Notes: generated by a model not told the origin, from the letters alone. A stretch of 42,307 nt of DNA from an uncultured Bacteroidales bacterium (GCA_900546395.1 URDD01000014.1:1-42307), one strand, 5' to 3'. Counted from the first letter of the stretch, positions 34,155-42,304 are shown. Program-made: numbers and translations.

Positions 34155-35417
34155 ATGGGGAATATTTTAATCAAAAACATAGGAGAGCTCATTGGAATCG
34201 TTCCGAATGGAGTATTGAGAAAAGAAGGCAGAGAGATGGGAGAAGTCTCATCTCTCAAAAATGCCTGGCTTCTTACTGACGGCGAGAAGATCGGGGCTTT
34301 CGGAAAGATGGAAAACTGCCCCGTACCATCGTCAGACGAGCATTCTGAGGGACATAATGTGGAAATCATTGACGCAGAAGGCGGTATGGTAATGCCGGCA
34401 TTCTGCGACTCCCACTCCCATATAGTTTATGCCGGATCACGCGAAGGTGAGTTCAGAGACAAGATCAACGGCCTTACCTACGAAGAAATCGCCGCGCGTG
34501 GAGGAGGAATACTCAACTCAGCCGACCTGCTTCACGAGACTTCTGAGGAAGAACTCTTCAGGCAGTCTCTGAAAAGAGCCGAAGAGGTCATGCACAAGGG
34601 AACGGGAGTTCTGGAAATTAAAAGCGGATATGGTCTGAATACCGGAGACGAACTGAAGATGCTCCGCGTAATACGCCGGCTGAAAGCAGCGCTTCCTCTT
34701 GAAATCAGATCCACATTCCTCGGTGCACATGCCGTAGGCAGGAAATATACAGGCAGGCAGGGAGAATACGTGGACATGGTATGCAACGAGATGCTGCCTG
34801 CAGTAGCTGCTGAAGGTCTGGCTGACTTTGTAGATATTTTCTGTGACAGCGGCTTCTTTACACCGGAAGAAACACTGCAGATTCTTGATGCAGCCCAGAA
34901 ATACGGCCTACGCGGGAAAATACATGCAAACGAACTCGGAGTATCCGGAGGAGTACAGGCCGGAGTCAGCCGGAATGCTCTTTCCGTAGATCATCTGGAA
35001 CAGACTACCGACGCTGAAATAGAAGCTCTTCGCGGCACAGAGACTATGCCTACCATGCTTCCTGGAGCTTCATTCTTTTCAAATCTACCGTATGGCAGAG
35101 CAAAAGACTATATAAATGCAGGACTTGGAGTAGCTCTGGCCTCTGACTACAATCCGGGCTCTTCACCAAGCGGAGACATGAGGTTTGTGATGGCTTTGGG
35201 ATGCATAAGGATGAGGCTTACGCCGGAAGAGGCATTCAATGCCTGCACTCTGAACAGCGCCTATGCAATGGGAGTCAGCAGTATTGCAGGCTCAATAACT
35301 GAAGGAAAGCTGGCAAGCCTTATAATCACCTGTCCTGTACCGTCACTGTCATTCATTCCTTACAGTCACCAGACTCCTTTTATCAGAACAGTCATATTAA
35401 AAGGCAAAGCAATATAA
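34155..35417 (+). CDS. hutI: Imidazolonepropionase
   Basis: A 420-residue amidohydrolase that opens 4-imidazolone-5-propionate to formiminoglutamate. Metal-binding H87-x-H89 lies in 'PAFCDSHSHIVYAGSRE'. Other family marks are LEIKSGYGL, 'FLGAHAVGRKYTGRQGEYVD', 'HANELGVSGGVQAG' and 'ALASDYNPGSSPSGDM'. Length is normal. It lies 7 bp after hutH and is followed by a strong hairpin at 35448-35480. The enzyme acts two steps after hutH, so the intermediate step (urocanase, HutU) must be encoded outside the window for the pathway to run. Confidence 0.95.
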   Translation: MGNILIKNIGELIGIVPNGVLRKEGREMGEVSSLKNAWLLTDGEKIGAFGKMENCPVPSSDEHSEGHNVEIIDAEGGMVMPAFCDSHSHIVYAGSREGEFRDKINGLTYEEIAARGGGILNSADLLHETSEEELFRQSLKRAEEVMHKGTGVLEIKSGYGLNTGDELKMLRVIRRLKAALPLEIRSTFLGAHAVGRKYTGRQGEYVDMVCNEMLPAVAAEGLADFVDIFCDSGFFTPEETLQILDAAQKYGLRGKIHANELGVSGGVQAGVSRNALSVDHLEQTTDAEIEALRGTETMPTMLPGASFFSNLPYGRAKDYINAGLGVALASDYNPGSSPSGDMRFVMALGCIRMRLTPEEAFNACTLNSAYAMGVSSIAGSITEGKLASLIITCPVPSLSFIPYSHQTPFIRTVILKGKAI

Positions 35418-35447
35418 AACCAGAATCCACATAAAATCATTACCTTT

Positions 35448-35480
35448 GTCTGCTGCTGCAAATAATCTGCAGCAGCAGAC
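35448..35480 (+). terminator. Strong hairpin between hutI and rpiB
   Basis: A perfect 13-bp stem (gtctgctgctgca / tgcagcagcagac) with a 7-base loop lies 30 bases after the hutI stop and is followed by aataaaaattt. It probably ends the hut transcript. A TACCTTTG (-7-like) at 35441-35448 overlaps its first base and could serve rpiB, but no -33 partner is seen. Confidence 0.6.
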
Positions 35481-35498
35481 AATAAAAATTTACATATT

Positions 35499-35930
35499 AT
35501 GACACTTGGCATTTGCAGCGACCACGCTGGCTTTGACTACAAAAAAGAACTGATTCAATATCTCGAAGGCAAAGGCTATGAGGTAAAAGATTTCGGAACC
35601 GATTCAACTGAAAGTATGGACTATCCTGATGTCGCCCATCCTCTGGCCATAGCTGTTGAAAACCACGATGTGGATGCCGGTATAGCAATGTGCGGCACAG
35701 GCAACGGAATGGCACTAACCCTCAACAAGCACCAGGGAATAAGAGCAGGACTCGCCTGGAGCGAAGACATAGGCAGACTTGTTAAACAGCATAACAATGC
35801 CAATGTTTTGGTTATGCCGGCTCGTTTTATTTCTTTCGAGACAGTATGCAGAATCACCGATATCTGGCTGGAAACCGAATTTGAAGGCGGCCGTCACCAG
35901 AGAAGGATTGACAAAGTACCAGTAAAATAA
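35499..35930 (+). CDS. rpiB: Ribose-5-phosphate isomerase B
   Basis: A 143-residue enzyme that interconverts ribose 5-phosphate and ribulose 5-phosphate in the pentose phosphate pathway. The family marks are D8-H9 in CSDHAGF, catalytic C65 in 'AMCGTGNGM', and 'NNANVLVMPARF'. Length and start match the RpiB/LacAB family. It is followed by truB after 51 bp, with an imperfect hairpin between. Confidence 0.94.
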   Translation: MTLGICSDHAGFDYKKELIQYLEGKGYEVKDFGTDSTESMDYPDVAHPLAIAVENHDVDAGIAMCGTGNGMALTLNKHQGIRAGLAWSEDIGRLVKQHNNANVLVMPARFISFETVCRITDIWLETEFEGGRHQRRIDKVPVK

Positions 35931-35933
35931 TCA

Positions 35934-35972
35934 GAAACTGTCTGAATCAGCAGAAAACTCACGGACAGTTTC
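35934..35972 (+). terminator. Stem-loop between rpiB and truB
   Basis: A 9-bp perfect stem (gaaactgtc / gacagtttc) with a 21-base loop fills most of the gap. The same gaaactgtc core occurs in the hairpin of the repeat element after the TolC gene (8581-8604). No U-run follows; it may be an attenuator or a leader structure of truB. Confidence 0.45.
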
Positions 35973-35981
35973 CAAATAAAC

Positions 35982-36923
35982 ATGGATTTGGAAAACATTG
36001 ACAAACAGGCGGTGCAGGAAACAGAAATTCCCGCACCGCTTATATTGAGAGCAGGCACTGCCCTCACTCACAGCATAGACGACTACCCCGGAGGAATAAT
36101 CATACCTGTAAACAAACCATACAGGTGGACATCAGCAGATGTCATACGCAAAATCAAATATGCAGCCATCCGGCATTTCAACAAGAAAAACCTGAAAGTA
36201 GGACATGCAGGAACATTGGATCCTCTTGCCACAGGTGTGTTGCTCGTATGTATCGGCAAAGCTACCAAGCTGGCAGAAGAGCTGCAAAGCCACGATAAGG
36301 AATATATTGCAGGAATCTCATTCGGAGCCACCACTCCGTCGTACGACCTCGAGAAAGAAATCGACTCTCTCTATCCTCACAAACATATAACGGCCGGCGG
36401 CATAAAGCATTCCCTCGAATCCTTTATCGGAGAGCAGGATCAGATAGCGCCTCTGTTCTCTGCGAAATCAGTAGATGGAGTAAGGGCATATGAAATAGCC
36501 CGCAAACTATGGAAAAAGCAGGCCGGAGCAGAAGAATCGGAAAACCTTAAAGCTTTCGACAAGACTGCAGAAGCAATAATCAGAGCGTCTAAAATCCGGA
36601 TAGATGAGCTTGAACTCCTGGAATTCATTCCTGAAGGAGAAAAAAAGTCCTGCCATACTGCATCCGAAACCGGCATTGCAGAAGACAGGACAAACACACA
36701 CACGGTTAAAATCAACGTAACTGACAATTCTTCTCTTATGCTGCCTGAAGCCAAAATAAGGATTGTCTGCAGCAAAGGCACTTACATCAGAGCTTTTGCA
36801 AGAGACCTCGGAGAAGCTTTGGAGAGCGGCGCCCATCTCTGCTCTCTTGTCCGCAGCAGAAGCGGCGATTTCAAGGTCGGAGAATGTCTCGGCATCGACG
36901 ATGCTATAGAAGCCCTCGCATAA
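35982..36923 (+). CDS. truB: tRNA pseudouridine(55) synthase TruB
   Basis: A 313-residue enzyme that makes pseudouridine 55 in the T-loop of tRNAs. Catalytic D80 lies in 'KVGHAGTLDPLATGVLLVCIG', and 'VCSKGTYIRAFARDLGEAL' is the second conserved block. Compared with E. coli, an N-terminal extension of about 30 residues precedes 'PVNKPYRWTSADV', and a polar insert (about 218-248) sits before the C-terminal part. The frame is open throughout, so these look like lineage features. It converges with the membrane AraC regulator gene. Confidence 0.94.
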   Translation: MDLENIDKQAVQETEIPAPLILRAGTALTHSIDDYPGGIIIPVNKPYRWTSADVIRKIKYAAIRHFNKKNLKVGHAGTLDPLATGVLLVCIGKATKLAEELQSHDKEYIAGISFGATTPSYDLEKEIDSLYPHKHITAGGIKHSLESFIGEQDQIAPLFSAKSVDGVRAYEIARKLWKKQAGAEESENLKAFDKTAEAIIRASKIRIDELELLEFIPEGEKKSCHTASETGIAEDRTNTHTVKINVTDNSSLMLPEAKIRIVCSKGTYIRAFARDLGEALESGAHLCSLVRSRSGDFKVGECLGIDDAIEALA

Positions 36924-36978
36924 AAACGTCAGTCCTATATCATAGACCATATCTGCTCAATTGCAAAAATGACGATAC

Positions 36979-37006
36979 TGACGGTATGATGCAAGTCATA
37001 CCGTCA
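36979..37006. terminator. Hairpin between convergent truB and AraC-type genes
   Basis: A perfect 11-bp stem (tgacggtatga / tcataccgtca) with a 6-base loop. Runs of A lie on the plus side on both flanks; read on the minus strand a stretch ATTTTT follows after about 10 bases. It could stop transcription from either direction. It starts 10 bases past the stop of the eight-G version of the regulator (37017). Confidence 0.6.
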
Positions 37007-37032
37007 AAAAAACACGTCATCCTGACAAATTT

Positions 37033-38043
37033 TTACGATATTGGGATGGCGTTACCCCCCCCCATAAATTTTGCAAATGCCCTGTTGAATGTTGAAAGTG
37101 AATTGAATCCGCTGAGCTCCGCTATTTCACCTAAGCTGCAATAAGGGTCAGAATCCATAATGCGGCAAGCTTCCTTCACTCTCAGGGAATTCAGATAATC
37201 ATTGAAAGTCGTATGAAGTTCATTGTTTATGTACGACGACAGATAAGTTCTGTTTGTTCCTAAATAAGTAGCAGCTTCCTTGAGTGTAAGTCCCGGATTG
37301 AGAAACAGCCTGTCTGTTTCGATAATATCTGCAAACGGCCTTTTCAACACAGTTTCGCAGCCGGCAGATTCCTGTTCGGATTTATCCTTACTCAAAATAT
37401 TTTTATAGAGCAGGCTGTAAATATAAGTCCAGGCCAGCATTGATGATACAAAATACACAGCATCAATATACTTAGGCCCGAAGAAAATAAGAATACTCCA
37501 AAGAAAAAGTATAAGAAGCAGGACTGAAGCCGCTTTCCTCACCCACAGTGACTGTCTGGAAAGATTCCTGAAGACAAAAGATTTAAACCGGCTTTCCACT
37601 GAAGACGTTCCGGCAAACACGGCAATGATAATGAACAGCCCGAATATAATCACATAAAAAAGATAAATATACAGAATCTGTACGGAAGGATAAACGACAT
37701 AGGCCGCAGTAACAGACACAACAGGAAGCATAAACATGAACAGTCTCCGGAATGTCACCCACCCGGGTGCTACAGCCTCAAACAGGAACAGCCCCATCAT
37801 CGGAATAAAAAGTCCGTCAACTATCATTATACACCTTGAAATGACAGCATTGGTTCCGACTCCTGGAAAAAGCAGCAAAATGTCTTTCATCCCCTGAAGT
37901 ACAATCAGGATAATACTCCAAAACAATATCCGCATCATATTGTCGATTTTTCTATACGGAAAAAGTCTTATGCTCATAAAAACAAAGAACATAAGAGATA
38001 TTCCCATCATAAAATTAGAAAAATTGGAATAAAACCCCGTCAT
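37033..38043 (-). CDS. Seven-helix membrane AraC-type regulator, C-terminus shifted by G9 tract
   Basis: I prefer the ATG at 38043 (MTGFYSNF), since the likely transcript start is near 38060; an ATG at 38058 is in frame. Seven hydrophobic helices occupy about residues 10-215. A charged linker leads to a C-terminal AraC paired helix-turn-helix ('LTLKEAATYLGTNRTYLSSYI', 'SLGEIAELSGFNSLSTFNRAF'). As read, the last nine residues after FAKFM are GGGNAIPIS. The DNA there is a run of nine G. With eight G the frame reads FAKFMGGVTPSQYRKNLSG and stops at 37017, which is the canonical AraC end. The protein probably senses a membrane or lipid-soluble signal and controls the divergent MATE gene; that is inference. 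Confidence 0.85.
   Translation of the reverse strand: MTGFYSNFSNFMMGISLMFFVFMSIRLFPYRKIDNMMRILFWSIILIVLQGMKDILLLFPGVGTNAVISRCIMIVDGLFIPMMGLFLFEAVAPGWVTFRRLFMFMLPVVSVTAAYVVYPSVQILYIYLFYVIIFGLFIIIAVFAGTSSVESRFKSFVFRNLSRQSLWVRKAASVLLLILFLWSILIFFGPKYIDAVYFVSSMLAWTYIYSLLYKNILSKDKSEQESAGCETVLKRPFADIIETDRLFLNPGLTLKEAATYLGTNRTYLSSYINNELHTTFNDYLNSLRVKEACRIMDSDPYCSLGEIAELSGFNSLSTFNRAFAKFMGGGNAIPIS
37055..37063. repeat. Homopolymeric C9/G9 tract in AraC-type gene
   Basis: Nine C on the plus strand (nine G in the coding strand), including the G of a Met codon. It is the longest G/C run noticed in the window. One base fewer restores the canonical C-terminus; two fewer would stop translation after Met-Gly-Gly. 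Confidence 0.93.
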
Positions 38044-38063
38044 ACCTATATGGCACAAAATGT

Positions 38064-38097
38064 CTGCAAAATTAAAAAAACTTCACTAATTTTGCAG
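38064..38097. promoter_or_regulatory. Divergent promoter region with 11-bp inverted repeat
   Basis: ctgcaaaatta (38064-38074) and its exact inverse taattttgcag (38087-38097) are 12 bases apart. Each arm contains TAATTTTG, a match to the -7 consensus TAnnTTTG, facing outward: minus strand 38067-38074 toward the regulator and plus strand 38087-38094 toward the MATE gene. Neither has a clear -33 box, as expected for activator-dependent promoters. The arms are good candidates for a regulator operator. Confidence 0.55.
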
Positions 38098-38110
38098 TCC
38101 TACTTCTGAC

Positions 38111-39442
38111 ATGGCATTCAAATATTCATACGGACATATCTGGAAAGTCGCATATCCCATTCTGATAAGCCTTATTATGGAACAGCTTATCGGAATGACT
38201 GATACTGCTTTTCTGGGACGAGTAGGAGAAGTGGAACTCGGAGCCTCAGCAATCGCCGGAGTATATTACCTCGCCATTTTCGTCACCGGATTCGGGTTTG
38301 GAATAGGCTCGCAAATCATAATAGCAAGAAGAAACGGCGAGAGAAATTACAGGGAAACCGGCAATATATTTTACCACGGAGTATATTTTCTGCTTGCCCT
38401 GGCTGCAGTTGTAATCGGATTGTCTGAAGTACTCTCCCCATGGATTCTGAATAAAATAGTCTCTTCCTCTCAGATAGCAGATGCGGCAATGGACTATGTC
38501 AGATGGAGGCTTATAGGTCTTGTATTTGCATTTGTCACAGTAATGTTCCGGGCATTCTATGTCGGCACGACTCAGACCAAAACCCTGACTCTGAACTCTA
38601 TAGTGATGGTCCTGTCCAATATTCTGTTCAACTGGATACTGGTATTCGGACATTTCGGATTCCCTGCTCTGGGAATTGCCGGAGCAGCAATAGGTTCGAC
38701 TCTTGCGGAACTCGTATCGCTCATATTCTTCATAATCTATACGGCACGCAGGACTGACTGTGAAAAATACGGTCTGAACAGGAAAATCAATTTCAGCTTT
38801 GGAAAACTTGGAGACATCCTTTCCATTTCCGTATGGACTATGGTACAGAATTTCTTTTCCATTAGCACATGGTTCATTTTCTTCCTGTGTGTGGAACATC
38901 TCGGTGAAAGAGCCCTGGCAGTATCAAATGTAGTACGAAGCATATCCGGATTCATCTGGGTTTTCGTCTCGGCATTTTCTTCCACATGCAGTTCTCTGGT
39001 CAGCAATCTCATAGGAGAAGGGCATCAGGATTCTGTAACAGGACTTATAATCAGGGTGATAAAGCTTACTTATATCCCGGTAACAGTCCTGCTGGTTGCA
39101 TTTGCCTTATTTCCGGAAGTTGTAATAGGAATATATACTGACATCCCGGGAATAGTGGAAGAATCCGTTTCTTCTTTATGGGTTCTGTGTCTTTCCTACC
39201 TTATGACTACACCTGCACTTATATGCTTCAACGCTATCTCCGGCACAGGGAACACCAAAACCGCATTCGGACTTGAAATGATAGTGCTGTTACTTTATAC
39301 GGCATTCTGTATCTTCATAATCAACGGACTGAAGCCCCCGGTATGGGTGGCATGGTTTACTGAAAGCCTGTATGCTCTCATAATGCTGATTCTGAGCGCA
39401 ACATATCTCCGCAGCGGCAAATGGAAAGGCCGGAGCATCTGA
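38111..39442 (+). CDS. MATE-family efflux transporter
   Basis: A 443-residue inner-membrane protein with about 12 helices in two halves. The MATE pattern is clear: 'YPILISLIMEQLIGMTDTAFLGRVGEVELGASAIA' region, 'GFGFGIGSQIIIARRNGE', and 'GIAGAAIGSTLAELVSL' in the first half; 'CLSYLMTTPALICFNAISGTGNTKT' region in the second. It would export cationic drugs or metabolites in exchange for Na+ or H+. It is divergent from the membrane AraC-type regulator with a 67-bp gap, suggesting specific control. Substrate unknown. Confidence 0.92.
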   Translation: MAFKYSYGHIWKVAYPILISLIMEQLIGMTDTAFLGRVGEVELGASAIAGVYYLAIFVTGFGFGIGSQIIIARRNGERNYRETGNIFYHGVYFLLALAAVVIGLSEVLSPWILNKIVSSSQIADAAMDYVRWRLIGLVFAFVTVMFRAFYVGTTQTKTLTLNSIVMVLSNILFNWILVFGHFGFPALGIAGAAIGSTLAELVSLIFFIIYTARRTDCEKYGLNRKINFSFGKLGDILSISVWTMVQNFFSISTWFIFFLCVEHLGERALAVSNVVRSISGFIWVFVSAFSSTCSSLVSNLIGEGHQDSVTGLIIRVIKLTYIPVTVLLVAFALFPEVVIGIYTDIPGIVEESVSSLWVLCLSYLMTTPALICFNAISGTGNTKTAFGLEMIVLLLYTAFCIFIINGLKPPVWVAWFTESLYALIMLILSATYLRSGKWKGRSI

Positions 39443-39510
39443 TATGAATCGAAGCTGACTTCAAGTACCGGAACCTCTCGATATGCGATACCAATGACTG
39501 CAAAGTGCAA

Positions 39511-40794
39511 CTATCTGTACAGATAATACTTCTCGGCTATTTTACGGAACGGCTCCGCATCTTTTCTCCAGTAATCTTCTATATCCGAGAACATATAGCT
39601 TTTCCCGAATGTCTTTCGGACATAGTCACTGCCACATACCTTGTCGAAAAGACCTATCCCGGTAGCCATTTCAAAAGCCCCTTTATCCGGATACAGTCTT
39701 GCCACTGCCTGCATTACATAAAACTGTACCTCAGTCACAGCTGCAGCATTGTAATCAGTGAAAAAATACTGGACACCTTTGACAAGCTTTCCTGCAGAAC
39801 GTCCGGAAAACGGCTTGAAGTAAATGGTACGGAAAGCCACGCCGGGAAGTCTGTATGAATCCAGCAGTTCTTTTAGTCTCTCTGCATCAAGCCACTCAGC
39901 TCCAAACACCTGAAACGGGAGGGTATATCCTATGCCTATATTAAGAAATCCGTAAAGTTCACCGCACAGACCTGATGCAGGATAACCGACAGCAGCATCT
40001 GCAGAAGGAATGTTAGGAGAAGGAAGAACCCACGGAAGTCTTGTATCAGAATAAAGCATATCACGCCTCCACCCTTCCATCGGAACTACCGTAAGACGGC
40101 ACTGTGCCGGTGTCTGCCTGCCTGTCTGACCACAGTTCAGCCCCTCGCTGTTTATCAGCAGAGCCACCTCTCCTGGAGTAAGTCCATAAATATAAGGTAT
40201 CCTGTACTGGCTAACAAATGAATAGAAGCCAGGCTCTACATAAGGTCCCTCTATCTTAAGCCCGCCAAGAGGATTGGGCCTGTCCAGCACTACCACCTCA
40301 ATGCCTTTCTCCGCACAAGCCTCCATCACAAGTCCGAGAGTACTGATAAATGTATATGACCGCACTCCTACGTCCTGAATATCATATACCATAACATCCA
40401 CACCTTCAAGCATCTTCGGGGTAGGTTTGCGGGTAGCTCCGTATAAAGAATATACCGGAAGTCCTGTCGCACTGTCCCTGCTGTCAGATACTTTCCCTCC
40501 TGCATAGACATCTCCCCTGACGCCATGTTCAGGTCCGTATAAAGCCACAAGATTAACCCCGGGAGCATTGAAAAGTATATCTACCGTTGATCTCAGATTC
40601 CTGTCCACTCCACTGGGATTTGTAACAAGTCCCACTCTTTTCCCTTTCAGACAGTCAAAACCCCTTTCAGCCAGGACTTCTATTCCAGGCTTTACCATGT
40701 CCTTTGACTGTCTTTTAGGTCTTGCCCCGGCTGTCTCTGAACAAAATGCAGCAACAGCCATAATGACTGTTGCCGCAATTATAAGTTTCTTCAT
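39511..40794 (-). CDS. DUF1343 / NamZ-type exo-N-acetylmuramidase
   Basis: About 427 residues from the ATG at 40794, chosen because MKKLIIAATV begins a normal signal peptide (cleavage near ETAGA); an ATG at 40809 is in frame. The family marks are KRVGLVTNPSGVDRN, ALYGPEHGVRGD, 'DVMVYDIQDVGVRSYTF' and 'VVLDRPNPLGG'. Members of this family (GH171) include NamZ enzymes that release N-acetylmuramic acid from the non-reducing ends of peptidoglycan fragments. The acidic residue in PEHG is a candidate catalytic residue. It probably acts in the periplasm on peptidoglycan pieces. It lies 17 bp downstream of the serpin gene, probably in one transcript. Confidence 0.88.
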   Translation of the reverse strand: MKKLIIAATVIMAVAAFCSETAGARPKRQSKDMVKPGIEVLAERGFDCLKGKRVGLVTNPSGVDRNLRSTVDILFNAPGVNLVALYGPEHGVRGDVYAGGKVSDSRDSATGLPVYSLYGATRKPTPKMLEGVDVMVYDIQDVGVRSYTFISTLGLVMEACAEKGIEVVVLDRPNPLGGLKIEGPYVEPGFYSFVSQYRIPYIYGLTPGEVALLINSEGLNCGQTGRQTPAQCRLTVVPMEGWRRDMLYSDTRLPWVLPSPNIPSADAAVGYPASGLCGELYGFLNIGIGYTLPFQVFGAEWLDAERLKELLDSYRLPGVAFRTIYFKPFSGRSAGKLVKGVQYFFTDYNAAAVTEVQFYVMQAVARLYPDKGAFEMATGIGLFDKVCGSDYVRKTFGKSYMFSDIEDYWRKDAEPFRKIAEKYYLYR

Positions 40795-40811
40795 ATATCC
40801 TATATACATTC

Positions 40812-41963
40812 CTACAGATTCATAACCCTTCCTGTAAAGAGGAAATTACCTGTCACATTGTCTGTTATGGCGAAAAGGAAAGGTCTGTCCACAACTACTG
40901 AAGGTACAGCAGCCGGCGGAGTCGCTGACGTAAGCCTTACGCCAATGCTTGTAACGGCTGCAGCTTCCGACCCGGCCTCGTTTACTTCAACAAAACATTT
41001 CTGCTTGATTTCATCCACAGCAATGTTTGAAGACGATATGCCACTAAGATCTGCAGAACCTGAAAATACTTTCTTTACACCAAGAGCGGCAAAAGTGCTG
41101 TTAAGTACCGTTGTAGTCTCCATCTTGAATTTAGGCATCTTCAAAGAAATCCTTTTCTCGGACATACTCTCCCGAGCCTTCAGGCAAGTCTCTTCATTAA
41201 GATACGGCAGGACATCATCCACAGACATTTCCTGAGAAGGAAGCATCACCAGCATTGAGTATTTACCTCCGGAATAAGGCAGTTCTACGAGCTGTGCTCC
41301 CTGATATTCTGCATACCGGAAGACATCCTTTGCGTGCATGAAAGACACCTTGCCTTCTCTTTTCGAGCCATGGAATATATCATCTGACGTAAGCTTCACA
41401 TTGAATTCCTTCTCCCACGGTGCCTTGAAATACAGAGCATTGATCAGGAACATAACCATATCCTGGCCGATAGCATCGACTATGGAAGGTATCCTTCCTT
41501 CCGTTTTCTCACTGCACCAGCTGTTTATGGCATCTGCTGCTTCCGGCTTTGAGAAATCAAGGTTAGAAACCTCCGAGTCATATTTTTCAGACAAGAGTTT
41601 CAGATATGCCGGCTTCACCTGGAATCCATTCCTTATCCATGCCGAGTTGGCTGTCCTTACGTCAACGGCCGTATCGGCTGCCGGTGCGAAAGAAGTAAAA
41701 TCCAGTCCGTTCAAGGCAACATCCAGTTCGGCCTTTGTCTGCCCCTCCGCTCCTTCTGAAAGCATTGCCAGTGCAACACCAGCACTATACGGAGAAACAA
41801 ATACATTTTCATCCTTATCCTGCAAAGCTGCTGCATTCTTAAAGAATGACAGCGAATAATCCACTACAGATCCTTCTTTTAACGGTGTATTCTTATGCTG
41901 ACCGCAACTTGCTGCCGACAAGACGACTGCAGAAGCCAACATAGTAAAAAATATCTTTTTCAT
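40812..41963 (-). CDS. Serpin-family protease inhibitor lipoprotein
   Basis: A 383-residue lipoprotein (lipobox SAASC, Cys20) with a full serpin fold: 'ENVFVSPYSAGVALAMLSEGA' (helix B region), 'FLINALYFKAPWEKEF', and 'VEVNEAGSEAAAVTSI' as the hinge of the reactive-centre loop. The ending 'VVVDRPFLFAITDNVTGNFLF' is the serpin signature. The small alanine-rich hinge (A334-A336, V337, T338) fits an inhibitory serpin. By spacing, P1 is near Thr345 (Leu344-Thr345-Ser346), which would suit elastase-like or other small-residue proteases; this is approximate. It would protect surface proteins from host or microbial proteases. A good promoter precedes it, and NamZ follows. Confidence 0.93.
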   Translation of the reverse strand: MKKIFFTMLASAVVLSAASCGQHKNTPLKEGSVVDYSLSFFKNAAALQDKDENVFVSPYSAGVALAMLSEGAEGQTKAELDVALNGLDFTSFAPAADTAVDVRTANSAWIRNGFQVKPAYLKLLSEKYDSEVSNLDFSKPEAADAINSWCSEKTEGRIPSIVDAIGQDMVMFLINALYFKAPWEKEFNVKLTSDDIFHGSKREGKVSFMHAKDVFRYAEYQGAQLVELPYSGGKYSMLVMLPSQEMSVDDVLPYLNEETCLKARESMSEKRISLKMPKFKMETTTVLNSTFAALGVKKVFSGSADLSGISSSNIAVDEIKQKCFVEVNEAGSEAAAVTSIGVRLTSATPPAAVPSVVVDRPFLFAITDNVTGNFLFTGRVMNL

Positions 41964-41989
41964 ACTATAAAATTTAATTTGCCAAAGGA

Positions 41990-42021
41990 CAAACTTAATT
42001 ATTTTAGATTAAAAAGACAAA
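41990..42021 (-). promoter_or_regulatory. Promoter of the serpin-namZ genes
   Basis: On the minus strand TTTG (42018-42021), 20 bases, then TAAGTTTG (41990-41997) match the Bacteroidetes consensus well. The predicted start lies about 20 bases before the serpin ATG at 41963. Confidence 0.55.
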
Positions 42022-42180
42022 ACATTTGAGAAGGCGAAAACAAAAGTCATAATACTGAATCCATACCACACCTTAGGTGCGGTCCTCTACGGGCCGAGGG
42101 TGGCTTCACTTCTTGAAGAGAATGTGTTTTTGATGTCCAGCAATTACTTTCCTCTGCATGCTGTCTTCAACCCTTATTCC

Positions 42181-42256
42181 GTACCGCAAAAGGAGCTTTT
42201 CCGTACAAAATGCACTTTGGCAGCCGCTTGGTACCGCAGAGCCTCCTTTTCCGTAC
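42181..42256. repeat. Stem-loop repeat pair with 50-bp period (copies C and D)
   Basis: Two 26-bp stem-loops at 42181-42206 (gtaccgcaaaag ... cttttccgtac) and 42231-42256 (gtaccgcagag ... cttttccgtac) with the same 50-bp spacing as at 29988-30063. The spacer aaatgcactttggcagccgc resembles that of the first locus. The rest of 42022-42180 shows no gene. Confidence 0.75.
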
Positions 42257-42268
42257 CGAATGCATATA

Positions 42269-42304
42269 AAAGATGAAGCCGGCCCAAAGGTCGGCTTTAT
42301 CTTT
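42269..42304 (+). terminator. Terminator-like hairpin at right edge
   Basis: A 16-bp stem (42269-42284 with 42289-42304) has two G-U pairs and a 4-base CAAA loop; the core is agccggcc / ggtcggct. The 3' arm ends in CTTT and one more T follows before the window runs out. The core resembles the hairpin at 12318-12339. The gene it serves probably lies beyond the window, or it is part of the repeat region. Confidence 0.55.

Noticed and set aside
35441..35448. TACCTTTG as a firm rpiB promoter
   Set aside because: The box fits, but no -33 partner is found and the predicted start would fall inside a terminator stem; it is kept only as a note.
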